From an uncultured Oscillospiraceae bacterium (GTDB taxonomy: Bacteria; Bacillota; Clostridia; Oscillospirales; Oscillospiraceae), in assembly GCA_934589065.1 (NCBI GenBank), contig CAKTNN010000043.1, positions 1 through 16,788 of the forward strand: DNA of 16,788 nt, read 5' to 3'. A model generated the notes under the pieces. The model saw only the letters and a program-made list of their open reading frames with translations. It was not told the DNA's origin and ran no database searches. Shown one piece after another: positions 1 to 8,134 of the stretch. The translations under genes and the position numbers were made by a program. Every line of letters begins with the position of its first letter. Positions within the stretch are counted from its first letter, which is position 1.

Positions 1-10
1 TACATAAAAT

Positions 11-36
11 CATGCCGAGAATCTCTCCTCGGCATG
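11..36. terminator. Terminator-like hairpin at left edge
   Basis: A perfect 9-bp stem (CATGCCGAG paired with CTCGGCATG) encloses an 8-base loop. It is followed on the plus strand by an A/T-rich stretch and on the minus strand by ATTTTATG. It could stop transcription in either direction. It may be a back-up for the tRNA transcript reading left, or the terminator of a gene entering from outside the window. The direction cannot be decided from what is visible. Confidence 0.5.
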
Positions 37-96
37 ACCTAAAATTATTTTACTTTTGTCCCTACCCCAACTATTGATATAGAGCCTAGAAAAGTA

Positions 97-134
97 AGAA
101 AAAACACCGCAACTCAAACGAATTACGGTGTTTT
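97..134 (-). terminator. Intrinsic terminator of the tRNA-Gln transcript
   Basis: Read on the minus strand, the sequence just 3' of the tRNA CCA end forms a hairpin with AAACACCG on one arm and CGGTGTTT on the other. The hairpin is followed at once by a T-run (TTTTTTC). The stem begins within a base of the tRNA end, so the tRNA precursor would have almost no 3' trailer outside the hairpin. Confidence 0.8.
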
Positions 135-207
135 GGCAGAGGATGAGGGATTCGAACCCCCGCAAACGGAGTCAGAGTCCGGTGTGCTACCGTTACACAA
201 ATCCTCT
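134..207 (-). tRNA. tRNA-Gln (anticodon CUG), CCA encoded
   Basis: The minus strand gives a complete cloverleaf. The acceptor stem is AGAGGAT paired with ATCCTCT, with discriminator G and an encoded CCA at the 3' end. The T arm carries the GGTTCGAATCC core. The anticodon arm has the 7-base loop CTCTGAC, which places CTG at positions 34-36 and so decodes CAG (Gln). Length is 74 with CCA and there is no intron. The gene has its own promoter (228-255) and terminator (97-134), so it is a single-tRNA transcription unit. Confidence 0.93.
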
Positions 208-227
208 GTGTCACAAGGAACGTTAGT

Positions 228-255
228 ATTATAGCACCAAAAACGCAATTGTCAA
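228..255 (-). promoter_or_regulatory. Promoter of tRNA-Gln
   Basis: On the minus strand TTGACA (250-255) and TATAAT (228-233) are both perfect consensus hexamers separated by 16 bases. The predicted start is near 220, about a dozen bases before the mature tRNA 5' end. A near-perfect sigma-A promoter suits a stable-RNA gene. Confidence 0.85.
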
Positions 256-409
256 GGATTATTTTCCAAATTCTCGGAATTTCTTGACTGTGCGCCAAGG
301 AGATACAATTTTCTTTCTAAGGAAGAAACAATCCTAGTTTGCCCACGGGGGAGCGGGGATATACATAAAGTGGGGCACGTTGCGATATTCCGTGGTCGTC
401 TTCCCCGTA

Positions 410-434
410 CCCCGTCGCGCTGCGCGCGCCGGGG
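410..434. repeat. GC-rich palindrome in the intergenic repeat cluster
   Basis: CCCCG-T-CGCGC pairs with GCGCG-C-CGGGG around a 3-base loop, giving a 10-bp stem with one internal mismatch. It abuts and overlaps by four bases the left terminal inverted repeat of the 431-605 element. There is no T-run on either side, so it does not look like a terminator. It resembles the REP-type palindromes scattered in Oscillospiraceae intergenic regions, which is a recalled resemblance and not checked. Confidence 0.5.
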
Positions 435-605
435 CTGTTAGAAAACAATCTGTCACTGCGAACCAGTCCGCTTTCCTGGTGTGGCAATCCCCCGGACGCT
501 TATACACCTTGGTAATAAAACCAGGCTGCTTTCATTCAACCGGAGGGTTGTCACACCGGTGACATCGGGCGGCACTTCGCAGCGGTACGCTTTTCTAACA
601 GCCCC
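431..605. mobile_element. 175-bp element with perfect 15-bp terminal inverted repeats (MITE-like)
   Basis: GGGGCTGTTAGAAAA at 431-445 is exactly repeated in inverted orientation at 591-605. The arms enclose 145 bp with no credible coding sequence. The interior holds a diverged copy (about 453-494) of the palindromic unit found at 649-684 and 16194-16232: it starts CACTGCGAACCAGT and ends GTGTGGCAATCCCC. Short length, perfect terminal repeats and no gene fit a miniature inverted-repeat element. I see no flanking target-site duplication, so a compound palindromic repeat is an alternative. Confidence 0.45.
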
Positions 606-648
606 TTTTTTCTTCCTTCTGTACGAACTGCCACGGTTGAACGGGGGA

Positions 649-684
649 AGATTGCCACGGCAGTGTGCGCACTGCCTCGCAATG
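649..684 (-). repeat. Palindromic repeat unit B, left copy
   Basis: On the minus strand this reads CATTGCGAGGCAGTG, a 4-base loop, then CACTGCCGTGGCAATCT. The core GGCAGTG/CACTGCC (659-676) is a perfect 7-bp palindrome. The same unit occurs in opposite orientation at 16194-16232. It belongs to a dispersed family of REP-like elements whose translations create many false hypothetical proteins. Confidence 0.8.
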
Positions 685-708
685 CCGTGAAGGTGATTTG
701 CGGCACTA

Positions 709-778
709 CTCGCGCTAAGAGCCGCCTGCGGCGGTTGCGCTCTGTACACACCTGCGGGTGTAGTAGTTCGCAATGACG
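709..778 (-). repeat. Repeat unit A, left copy
   Basis: The minus strand runs from CGTCATTGCGAAC to GCGCGAG and matches the plus strand at 16100-16169 with only a few substitutions. It contains nested palindromes such as CCGCC-TGC-GGCGG (722-734). In unit A plus unit B the two copies share order and spacing, so they are copies of one composite element. I assign no function. Downstream of pyrB, the element lies at the 3' end of the pyr operon transcript. Confidence 0.8.
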
Positions 779-825
779 AAGGGGGAGTACACAACGGCAC
801 AAAGAGGAACGCGGACGAAAAGCCT

Positions 826-1908
826 TTACTCTGCGATGTGCTCGCAGTAGATGCAGCGGTGGATGTTTGCCGCCCGGTCGGTCAACCGGAAAATCTGGGG
901 CAGCTCCTGCTCGGTGGCACTGATACACCGGGGGTTGCAGCACTTCAGGTCATACCGCAGCTGGCCCTTGATGGGCTCCAGGGTGGGGTTCTGCTCCGCT
1001 TCCTTCAGGAGCATCAGGATGAGCGCCATGCGCATATACTTGCCGTTCAGGGCCTGACGGAAGTAGGCGGCCCGGGGATCGTCGTCCACTGCTACGCTGA
1101 TTTCGTTTACTCTGGGCAGGGGGTGCAGCACGCACATCTGCTCCTTGGCAAGCTTCATCTTGGCGGTATCCAGAATATAGCTGTCCTTCAGCCGGGCGTA
1201 GGCATCGGGATCGATAAACCGCTCCCGCTGAATCCGGGTCATATACAGCACATCCAGCTTGGGCATAGCATCCTCCAAAGAGGTGACCTCCTCGTAGGGA
1301 ATGCCGTACTTTTCCAGCACGTTAAATTTTACGTAACCGGGAAGCCGCAGCTCCTCCGGGGAAATCAGCACGAACCGGATACCGCTGTAGCGGCTCATGG
1401 CCTCAATCAGGGAGTGGACGGTGCGCCCGTAGCGCAGGTCGCCGCACAGGCCGATGGTCAGATCGTTCAGCCGGCCCATTTCCCGGGAGATGGTCAAAAG
1501 GTCTGCCAGAGTCTGGGTGGGGTGGTTGTGCATTCCGTCACCGGCATTGATCACCGGCACGCTGGCGTTCCGGGAGGCAACAAAGGGTGCGCCGTCCATG
1601 GGGTGGCGGATTGCCATAATGTCGGCGTAGCAGCTGATGATTTTTGCGGTATCTGCCATGCTCTCGCCCTTGGCGGCGGAGGAGGAATTGGCAGAGGCAA
1701 AGCCCAGCACGCTGCCGCCCAGCTCCAGCATGGCAGCCTCGAAGCTCAGCCGGGTACGGGTGGAGGGCTCGTAGAAAAGGGTAGCCAGCTTTTTATACTT
1801 GCAGCTTTCCCGATACTGTTCCGGGTGGGCAATGATATCCTTGGCGGTGACGATGAGGCTATCCAGTTCCTCCACGGAAAGATCCAAAATGCTATTGAGA
1901 CTTCTCAT
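826..1908 (-). CDS. pyrB: Aspartate carbamoyltransferase with C-terminal PyrI-type zinc domain
   Basis: Condenses carbamoyl phosphate with aspartate to give N-carbamoylaspartate in the cytoplasm, the committed step of pyrimidine synthesis. The 360 residues carry the carbamoyl-phosphate motif STRTR (49-53), the mobile-loop Lys80, HPTQT (129-133) and HPLPR (262-266). The catalytic chain normally ends near residue 305-310. Here about 45 extra residues follow, with Cys323-x4-Cys328-I-S and Cys352-x2-Cys355. These match the C-terminal zinc domain of the PyrI regulatory chain, which in E. coli reads CPNSNCIS...CKYC. The PyrI nucleotide-binding domain is absent, so CTP/ATP control of the E. coli kind is not expected. 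The ATG overlaps the pyrE stop by four bases (ATGA). It is the last gene of the operon. Confidence 0.95.
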   Translation of the reverse strand: MRSLNSILDLSVEELDSLIVTAKDIIAHPEQYRESCKYKKLATLFYEPSTRTRLSFEAAMLELGGSVLGFASANSSSAAKGESMADTAKIISCYADIMAIRHPMDGAPFVASRNASVPVINAGDGMHNHPTQTLADLLTISREMGRLNDLTIGLCGDLRYGRTVHSLIEAMSRYSGIRFVLISPEELRLPGYVKFNVLEKYGIPYEEVTSLEDAMPKLDVLYMTRIQRERFIDPDAYARLKDSYILDTAKMKLAKEQMCVLHPLPRVNEISVAVDDDPRAAYFRQALNGKYMRMALILMLLKEAEQNPTLEPIKGQLRYDLKCCNPRCISATEQELPQIFRLTDRAANIHRCIYCEHIAE

Positions 1909-2561
1909 GCTTTGCCTCCGTTGACCGCCAGATAGTTCTGAATCCGGGTTACATTCTCGGCATTCTTGGGATCCTCTTCCAGATACTCGATGATGTCATA
2001 TACATCCACCACGGAGTATACGGGGAAGCCAAATTCCTCTTCCACTTCCTCCATGGCAAGCTTTTCGCCCTTGCCCCGCTCCTTGCGGTCCACCATGATA
2101 AAGGTGGCGGCTACCTTCACTCCGGGAAGCTGACTCAGAATCGCCATGCTCTCCCGGATGGCAGTTCCGGCGGTGATGACATCCTCGGTAATGACCACTT
2201 CTTCGCCGGCCTGGGGCACATAGCCCACAAATACGCCGCCTTCACCGTGATCCTTGGCTTCCTTCCGGTTGAAGAAGAAGGGAACATTGAGCCCCTCTTT
2301 GCTCAGGGCAACGGCAGCGGACACGGCAATGGAAATACCCTTGTAGGCAGGGCCGTAGAGGACGGCCTGCTTCTTGCCCAGCTTGCTCAGGTAGGCTCTT
2401 GCGTAGAATTCGCCCAGGGTGGCGATTTCTTCGCCGGTTTTGATCATACCGGCGTTGATGAAATAGGGAATCTTTCGCCCGGACTTGGCAGTAAAATCGC
2501 CGAATTTCAGTACGCCGGCCTTTTCCAGAAACTGAATAAATTCTCTTTTGTAGCTTTCCAT
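1905..2561 (-). CDS. pyrE: Orotate phosphoribosyltransferase
   Basis: Transfers the phosphoribosyl group of PRPP to orotate, giving OMP. The 218-residue protein is of normal length. It shows the flexible catalytic loop [11 protein letters not shown] (99-109, with Lys100, Lys103 and His105) and the PRPP-binding signature [10 protein letters not shown] (125-134) with its paired acidic residues. The start is supported by AAGGAGG about eight bases upstream. That site overlaps the pyrF stop codon, so translation of the two genes is probably coupled. The stop overlaps the pyrB start. Confidence 0.96.
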   Translation of the reverse strand: MESYKREFIQFLEKAGVLKFGDFTAKSGRKIPYFINAGMIKTGEEIATLGEFYARAYLSKLGKKQAVLYGPAYKGISIAVSAAVALSKEGLNVPFFFNRKEAKDHGEGGVFVGYVPQAGEEVVITEDVITAGTAIRESMAILSQLPGVKVAATFIMVDRKERGKGEKLAMEEVEEEFGFPVYSVVDVYDIIEYLEEDPKNAENVTRIQNYLAVNGGKA

Positions 2562-2573
2562 GGGATATCCTCC

Positions 2574-3272
2574 TTAGTCAACGAATTCGGCAATGCAGCG
2601 GTTGTAGGCTGCCACAGGGTCAGCCGCAGCGGTGATGGGGCGGCCCACCACGATGTAATCAGAGCCAATGGCTTTGGCATCGGCAGGGGTCATGACCCGC
2701 TTTTGGTCGCCAATGTCTCCGTCGGCAAAGCGAACACCGGGGGTAACGGTCAGGAAATTTTTGCCGCAGCGGTCATGAACCTTCTGAGCTTCCAGAGGGG
2801 AACAGACCACGCCGTCCAGGCCGGCATTTTTAGCGGTTTCGGCATAGTGCATGACTACCTGGTCAATGGGCTCATGAATCAGCAAGTCCTTTTCCATAGC
2901 CTCCTGGTCGGTGGAGGTCAGCTGGGTGACGGCAATCAGCAGGGGGCGGGTTCCGTCGGGACGGGTCAGCCCTTCCAGGGCGGCCTTCATCATGGCGGTG
3001 GTTCCGGCGGCATGAAGATTTGTGATATCCACATCCAGATTCCGCAGAACCGCCATGGATTTCTTTACGGTGTTGGGAATGTCATGGAGCTTTAAGTCCA
3101 GGAAGATCTTGTGGCCCCGTGCTTTCAGCTGCCGGACGATTTCCGGGCCCTCGGCATAGTACAGCTCCATGCCGATTTTTACAAAGGGCTTCCGATCGGT
3201 GAACTGATCCAGAAACGCAAAGGTATCCTTTGCACTGGAAAAATCACAGGCTACGATTACGTCTTTTCCCAT
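2574..3272 (-). CDS. pyrF: Orotidine 5'-phosphate decarboxylase
   Basis: Decarboxylates OMP to UMP, the last step of the de novo pathway. The 232-residue TIM-barrel enzyme has the catalytic D-x-K-x-x-D array in DLKLHD (59-64) followed by IPNTV. The phosphate-gripping motif VVGRPIT is at 208-214. Length is typical of the bacterial short (group I) enzyme. The ATG shares one base with the pyrD stop (TAATG), and AGGAGGCG lies just upstream inside pyrD, so translation is coupled. Confidence 0.96.
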   Translation of the reverse strand: MGKDVIVACDFSSAKDTFAFLDQFTDRKPFVKIGMELYYAEGPEIVRQLKARGHKIFLDLKLHDIPNTVKKSMAVLRNLDVDITNLHAAGTTAMMKAALEGLTRPDGTRPLLIAVTQLTSTDQEAMEKDLLIHEPIDQVVMHYAETAKNAGLDGVVCSPLEAQKVHDRCGKNFLTVTPGVRFADGDIGDQKRVMTPADAKAIGSDYIVVGRPITAAADPVAAYNRCIAEFVD

Positions 3273-4180
3273 TACTGTGCGCCTCCTATAATATCGCTAA
3301 GATTCTCAATTTTGTATGCTTCCATGACCTTGGGCAGGTCTTCAATGATGGTTTTGCAGGCCCAGGGGTCTACCAGGTTGGCAGCGCCGATTTCAACGGC
3401 GGTGGCCCCTGCCAGCATCATTTCAATTACGTCCTCGGCGCTTCCTACGCCGCCCATACCCACCACGGGGATGCTTACGGCTTTTGCAACCTGATATACC
3501 ATCCGCACAGCCACCGGGAAAATGCCGGGGCCGGAATAGCCGCCCATGGTATTGGCGATGACGGGCTTTCTGCGCCGCAGGTCGATGCGCATACCCAGCA
3601 TGGTGTTGATCAGGCTGATGCCATCGGCACCGGCGTCTTCGCAGGCCTTGGCAATGGAAACGATATCCGTTACGTTGGGGGAGAGCTTAACAATCACCGG
3701 CTTGGTGGTAACGGCCTTTACGGCTTTCGTCACCGCTGCCGCCGCCTCCGGGTTCGTCCCGAAGCTCATGCCGCCGCCGTGGACGTTGGGGCAGCTGACG
3801 TTCACTTCCAGCCAGCCCACCTGAGGCTGGGCGTCCAGCGCCTTACAGGTGTAGGCGTAGTCCTCCACGCTGAAACCGGATACATTTGCCATCACCGGCT
3901 TGTGAAAGACCTTGCTCAGCTTGGGCAGCTCCCGGGCAATCACTGCCTCCACGCCCGGGTTTTGCAGGCCTACGGCGTTGATCATGCCGCCGGGACACTC
4001 GGCGATCCGGGGAGTGGGGTTGCCAAACCGGGGATCTTTGGTGGTCCCTTTAAAGGAGAAGGTTCCCAGCATATTGATGTCGTAAAGCTCGGCAAATTCA
4101 TAGCCGAAGCCAAAGGTGCCGGAGGCAGGAATGACGGGGTTATCCAGGGGAAGCCCGCAAAGCGTTACATTCAATCCCAT
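3272..4180 (-). CDS. pyrD: Dihydroorotate dehydrogenase, catalytic subunit, class 1B
   Basis: Oxidises dihydroorotate to orotate with FMN. The 302-residue barrel has the active-site cysteine of class 1 enzymes in [11 protein letters not shown] (Cys130), where membrane-bound class 2 enzymes have serine. The early motif is [13 protein letters not shown] (14-26) and the phosphate-binding end is [11 protein letters not shown]. Class 1B enzymes work as a heterotetramer with PyrK and pass electrons to NAD+. The pyrK gene directly upstream (10-base overlap) fits this. GGAGGAG precedes the start. Confidence 0.95.
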   Translation of the reverse strand: MGLNVTLCGLPLDNPVIPASGTFGFGYEFAELYDINMLGTFSFKGTTKDPRFGNPTPRIAECPGGMINAVGLQNPGVEAVIARELPKLSKVFHKPVMANVSGFSVEDYAYTCKALDAQPQVGWLEVNVSCPNVHGGGMSFGTNPEAAAAVTKAVKAVTTKPVIVKLSPNVTDIVSIAKACEDAGADGISLINTMLGMRIDLRRRKPVIANTMGGYSGPGIFPVAVRMVYQVAKAVSIPVVGMGGVGSAEDVIEMMLAGATAVEIGAANLVDPWACKTIIEDLPKVMEAYKIENLSDIIGGAQ

Positions 4181-4905
4181 AGAATCTCCTCCTTCTTCAT
4201 CACAGGGCCGTCTTTACAGATTCGCTTGTTTCCGGTGAGGGTTTTGCAGGAGCAGCCCATGCAGGCGCCGAAGCCGCAGCCCATCCGCTCTTCAAAGCTC
4301 ATTTCACCGGAGGATGCACTGGCCTTATACAGGGCTTTCAGCATGGGCTCCGGGCCGCAGGCATAGAAATAGGAGTAGGAGAGGCCCTTCATGGCATCGG
4401 TGACGAAGCCTTTCACGCCCATGGAGCCGTCTGCCGTGGTAACAGTGACGGTGCAGCCCAGGGCCAGAAATTCCTCCCGATAGAAAACTTCTTCTGCGGT
4501 GTTAAAGCCCAGAATGACCTGGACGGGTTTCCCCAAACTGCGCAGGCGCTTTGCCAGCAGATACATGGGCGGCACGCCCACGCCACCGCCTACCAGCAGG
4601 GGCTTTTCTCCGGCCCGTGTCAGATCATAGCCGTTACCGAGACCGGTGAGAATGTCCAGGGTTTCTCCGGGGACAGCCTGGGACATCTGTGCCGTCCCGT
4701 GGCCCACTACCTTATAAATAATGGTCAGCAGATTCCCTTCCACGTCGCAAACGGAGATGGGACGGCGGAGAAATTTTCCTGCAAGGCGAATGTTCACAAA
4801 CTGCCCCGGGGCGGTGATGGGGGAGGTATCCCCCTCCAGGGTCATTTTATAGACGGAGGAGGTGAGCGCCTCGTTGGATTTTACGGTAAAAATACTCTGT
4901 TTCAT
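4171..4905 (-). CDS. pyrK: Dihydroorotate dehydrogenase electron-transfer subunit (FAD, 2Fe-2S)
   Basis: Partner of PyrD in class 1B dihydroorotate dehydrogenase. It carries electrons from FMN in PyrD through a 2Fe-2S cluster and FAD to NAD+. The 244-residue protein is a ferredoxin-reductase-like fold. The FAD motif RRPIS is at 47-51, the nucleotide-binding GGGVGVPPM at 106-114, and the cluster ligands are Cys210-x4-Cys215-x2-Cys218 and Cys230. Cys220 is an extra nearby cysteine. The start lies eight bases after the carB stop, with AGGTG as a modest RBS. Confidence 0.95.
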   Translation of the reverse strand: MKQSIFTVKSNEALTSSVYKMTLEGDTSPITAPGQFVNIRLAGKFLRRPISVCDVEGNLLTIIYKVVGHGTAQMSQAVPGETLDILTGLGNGYDLTRAGEKPLLVGGGVGVPPMYLLAKRLRSLGKPVQVILGFNTAEEVFYREEFLALGCTVTVTTADGSMGVKGFVTDAMKGLSYSYFYACGPEPMLKALYKASASSGEMSFEERMGCGFGACMGCSCKTLTGNKRICKDGPVMKKEEILWD

Positions 4906-4913
4906 AGCACCTG

Positions 4914-7900
4914 TTAAGCGTCAATGGTGGAGATGGTCAGGGTAGTCTCTTCCAGCACGTCCAGGAGCACCTTTACGGTATCCAGGGCGGTGAAGAGGGT
5001 TACATTATATTCGGTGCAGATCTGGCGAATCTGTGCACCGTCGGAAGAGGTGGAGGCGGGATCCTTGGTGTTGATTACGTAGGCAATGTGGCCCTGACGC
5101 AGGGAGTTGGGAATCTCCTCGCTGCCGGAGCTGATCTTTTGCAGTGCGTGGGTACGAATGCCGTGCTCTTTCAGGAACTTGGCGGTGCCGGAGGTGGCTT
5201 CAATATTGAAGCCCAGCTGGTAGAACCGGCGGATGAGGGGCAGTGCCTCTTCCTTATCCTTGTCGGTGATGGTCGCAAGGACGGTGCCGTAGTTCTGCAG
5301 CCGCATACCGGAGGCCTGCAGGGCCTTGTAAAGGGCGCGGTTCATGGTCTTATCGTAGCCGATGGCTTCGCCGGTGGACTTCATTTCCGGGGACAGGTAG
5401 GCGTCCAGGCCGCGGATTTTATTAAAGGAGAACACAGGCGCCTTTACATACCAGCGCTGGCTTTCCTGGGGGTAGATATCGAAGATGCCCTGTTCTTTCA
5501 GGCTCTTGCCCAGAATGACCTCGGTGGCAATGTCTGCCAGAGAGTAGCCGGTGGCCTTGCTCAGGAAGGGAACGGTGCGGGAGGAACGGGGATTGACCTC
5601 GATGATGAACACATGGTCTTCTTTGTCCACAATAAACTGGATGTTGAATAGACCCACAATGCCGATGCCCAGACCCAGCTTCTTGGCATATTGCAGGATA
5701 ATTCCCTTGACCTTGTTGGAGATGGAGAAGGGAGGATAGACGGAGATGGAGTCACCGGAGTGAACGCCGGTGCGCTCTACCAGCTCCATAATGCCGGGAA
5801 CGAATACATCCCGTCCGTCGCAGATAGCGTCGATTTCCACTTCCCGGCCCTGGATATATTTGTCAACCAGAACGGGCTTATCCTCATCGATTTCCACGGC
5901 GGTTTTCAGGTAGGTGACCAGCTGAGCCTCGTTGGCAACGATCTGCATGGCCCGACCGCCCAGGACGAAGCTGGGGCGCACCAGCACGGGGTAGCCGATC
6001 TCCGCTGCGGCGGCAATGCCGTCTTCAATCTTGGTCACGGCCTTGCCCTTGGCCCGGGGGATATTCAGCTCGTTTAAGAGATTTTCAAACTGGTTGCGGT
6101 CTTCTGCCCGGTCGATGGCGGCGCAGTCCGTACCGATGATCTTTACGCCCCGCTCCATCAGAGGATCTGCCAGGTTGATGGCGGTCTGACCGCCCAGAGA
6201 GGCAATCACGCCTTCAGGATTTTCAAAGTGCAGGATGTTCATCACATCCTCCGGGGTCAGGGGCTCAAAGTAGAGCTTGTCGGCGGTGGTGTAGTCCGTA
6301 GAGACGGTTTCGGGGTTGTTGTTGATGATGATGGCTTCGTAGCCCTCGGAACGGATGGTGTTGACGGCGTGAACGGTGGAGTAGTCAAATTCCACGCCCT
6401 GACCGATGCGGATGGGGCCTGCGCCCAGCACCACAATCTTCTTTTTATCCGTCAGACGGGAGTCGGTGGTTCCCGTATAGGAGGAGTAGAAGTAGGGAAT
6501 ATAGGCCCCCGTGTGGCAGGTATCCACCATGCGGAAGGCGGGGTAGATGTTTTCCTGGCAGCGCAGACGGTAAACATCCAGCTCTTTCTGCCCCCAGAGC
6601 TTGGCAATGAACTTATCGCAAAAGCCCATCACCTTGGCTTCCTTCAGCACCTCTACACTGCCCACGTTTGCAGCAAGCTTTTTCTCCATGGCAACGATTT
6701 TGCCGATGGATTCAATAAAGTAGGGGGTGATCTGGGTGACGGCGTAGATATCGGCAACTGCTACATCCCGGCGCAGGAGCTCTGCCACGGCAAAGATGGT
6801 GTCATCCCGGAACTGCTTCAGGTATTCCAGAATGTCAGAGGTGACCATGTGCTCAAATTTGGGCATATAGAAGTGGCATACCCCAATTTCCAGGGAACGG
6901 ACAGATTTCAGCAGGCACTCTTCCAGAGTTGCGCCGATGCCCATAACCTCGCCGGTTGCCTTCATCTGGGTGCCAAGGGTATTCTTGGCAGAGGCAAACT
7001 TATCAAAGGGGAACCGGGGCAATTTCGCAACTACGTAGTCAAGACTGGGCTCAAAGGCGGCGTTGGTATTAGCAATTTTGATGTCCTCCAGTGCCATACC
7101 CACGGCAATCTTGGCGGTGACCCGGGCGATGGGATAGCCGGAAGCCTTGGAGGCCAGGGCGGAGGAACGGGAAACTCTGGGGTTGACCTCGATCAGGTAA
7201 TACTCGGAGGAGTTGGGATTCAGTGCAAACTGAACATTGCAGCCGCCTTCGATTTTCAGCTCCTTGATGATCTTGATGGCGGAATCGTTCAGCATTTTCA
7301 GGTCGTGATCGGAGAGGGTCATAATGGGGGCAACCACCAGGGAGTCGCCGGTGTGGACGCCCACGGGATCGATATTCTCCATGCCGCAGATGGTAATGGC
7401 GTGGTCGTTGGAGTCCCGCATGACCTCAAACTCGATTTCCTTATAGCCCTTTACGGACTTTTCAATCAGCACCTGGTGCACCGGAGAGAGCTTAAAGGCG
7501 TTCAGACCCACTTCTACCAGCTCTTCTTCGTTATAGGCAAAGCCGCCGCCGGTTCCGCCCAGGGTGAAGGCGGGACGCAGAACTACCGGGTAGCCGATGT
7601 GCTTTGCAGCCGCTTTGGCCTCTTCCAGGGAGTAGGTGATTTCGGAGGGAATCACGGGCTCGCCAATGGACTGGCACAGCTCCTTAAAGAGCTCCCGGTC
7701 TTCCGCACGCTCAATGGAGGTGGAGGAGGTTCCCAGCAGTTCGACGTTGCACTCCTTGAGGACGCCCTTCTTCTCCAGCTGCATGGCAAGGTTCAGGCCG
7801 GTCTGACCGCCGATGCCGGGGACGATGGCATCCGGACGCTCGTAGCGGATGATTTTGGCGATATATTCCAGGGTCAGGGGCTCCATATAAACCTTGTCGG

Positions 7901-8081
7901 CAATGGTGGTGTCGGTCATGATGGTGGCGGGGTTGCTGTTGCACAGCACAACCTCGTAGCCCTCTTCCTTCAGTGCCAGGCAGGCCTGAGTTCCGGCGTA
8001 GTCAAACTCTGCTGCCTGACCGATGACGATGGGGCCGGAGCCGATGATCAGAATCTTCTTAATGTCAGTTCTCTTTGCCAT
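4914..8081 (-). CDS. carB: Carbamoyl-phosphate synthase large subunit
   Basis: Makes carbamoyl phosphate from bicarbonate, ammonia (normally channelled from CarA) and two ATP. The 1055 residues show the expected internal duplication. GSGPIVIGQAAEFDYAG begins the carboxyphosphate half (14-30), and GAGPIRIGQGVEFDYS begins the carbamate half (553-568). Each half has an ATP-grasp EVNPR metal/ATP motif (the first at 298-302). The last 120 or so residues form the MGS-like allosteric domain that binds regulators such as UMP. Full length, no break. The GGAGGAG RBS is well placed. No carA lies beside it, which is unusual because the two subunit genes are normally adjacent. Confidence 0.97.
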   Translation of the reverse strand: MAKRTDIKKILIIGSGPIVIGQAAEFDYAGTQACLALKEEGYEVVLCNSNPATIMTDTTIADKVYMEPLTLEYIAKIIRYERPDAIVPGIGGQTGLNLAMQLEKKGVLKECNVELLGTSSTSIERAEDRELFKELCQSIGEPVIPSEITYSLEEAKAAAKHIGYPVVLRPAFTLGGTGGGFAYNEEELVEVGLNAFKLSPVHQVLIEKSVKGYKEIEFEVMRDSNDHAITICGMENIDPVGVHTGDSLVVAPIMTLSDHDLKMLNDSAIKIIKELKIEGGCNVQFALNPNSSEYYLIEVNPRVSRSSALASKASGYPIARVTAKIAVGMALEDIKIANTNAAFEPSLDYVVAKLPRFPFDKFASAKNTLGTQMKATGEVMGIGATLEECLLKSVRSLEIGVCHFYMPKFEHMVTSDILEYLKQFRDDTIFAVAELLRRDVAVADIYAVTQITPYFIESIGKIVAMEKKLAANVGSVEVLKEAKVMGFCDKFIAKLWGQKELDVYRLRCQENIYPAFRMVDTCHTGAYIPYFYSSYTGTTDSRLTDKKKIVVLGAGPIRIGQGVEFDYSTVHAVNTIRSEGYEAIIINNNPETVSTDYTTADKLYFEPLTPEDVMNILHFENPEGVIASLGGQTAINLADPLMERGVKIIGTDCAAIDRAEDRNQFENLLNELNIPRAKGKAVTKIEDGIAAAAEIGYPVLVRPSFVLGGRAMQIVANEAQLVTYLKTAVEIDEDKPVLVDKYIQGREVEIDAICDGRDVFVPGIMELVERTGVHSGDSISVYPPFSISNKVKGIILQYAKKLGLGIGIVGLFNIQFIVDKEDHVFIIEVNPRSSRTVPFLSKATGYSLADIATEVILGKSLKEQGIFDIYPQESQRWYVKAPVFSFNKIRGLDAYLSPEMKSTGEAIGYDKTMNRALYKALQASGMRLQNYGTVLATITDKDKEEALPLIRRFYQLGFNIEATSGTAKFLKEHGIRTHALQKISSGSEEIPNSLRQGHIAYVINTKDPASTSSDGAQIRQICTEYNVTLFTALDTVKVLLDVLEETTLTISTIDA

Positions 8082-8134
8082 TGTTTGTTCTCCTCCAATA
8101 GTTCTCTATATAGTATATATTTTCTTGCTCCCGG
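8082..8134 (-). other. pyrC-carB gap with AT-rich stretch
   Basis: This is the only sizeable gap inside the pyr operon. The minus strand holds an AT-rich run containing TATATACTATATA, then the carB ribosome binding site. The run could supply a -10-like TATACT, but I find no convincing -35 element at a proper distance. I therefore read it as a spacer and not a promoter. Confidence 0.4.

Larger units (their letters stand above)
256..825. other. Gene-free interval between tRNA-Gln promoter and pyrB end
   Basis: About 570 bp without a credible gene. Several reading frames are open here, but their predicted peptides are rich in Arg, Pro, Cys and Ser and follow the palindromic repeats, so I regard them as spurious. 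The content is the GC palindrome at 410-434, the terminal-repeat element at 431-605, and repeat units B and A at 649-684 and 709-778. No convincing intrinsic terminator for the pyr operon is visible immediately 3' of pyrB. Confidence 0.6.

Noticed and set aside
272..297. Plus-strand promoter-like pair TTGACT ... TACAAT upstream of the repeat region
   Set aside because: The spacer is only about 14 bases and no gene or RNA follows it.
380..943. Several open frames on both strands between tRNA-Gln and pyrB (for example 453-800 and 551-943 minus, 481-690 plus)
   Set aside because: They run through the palindromic repeats or overlap the end of pyrB. They have no RBS and encode Arg/Pro/Ser/Cys-rich peptides typical of repeat-derived false genes.
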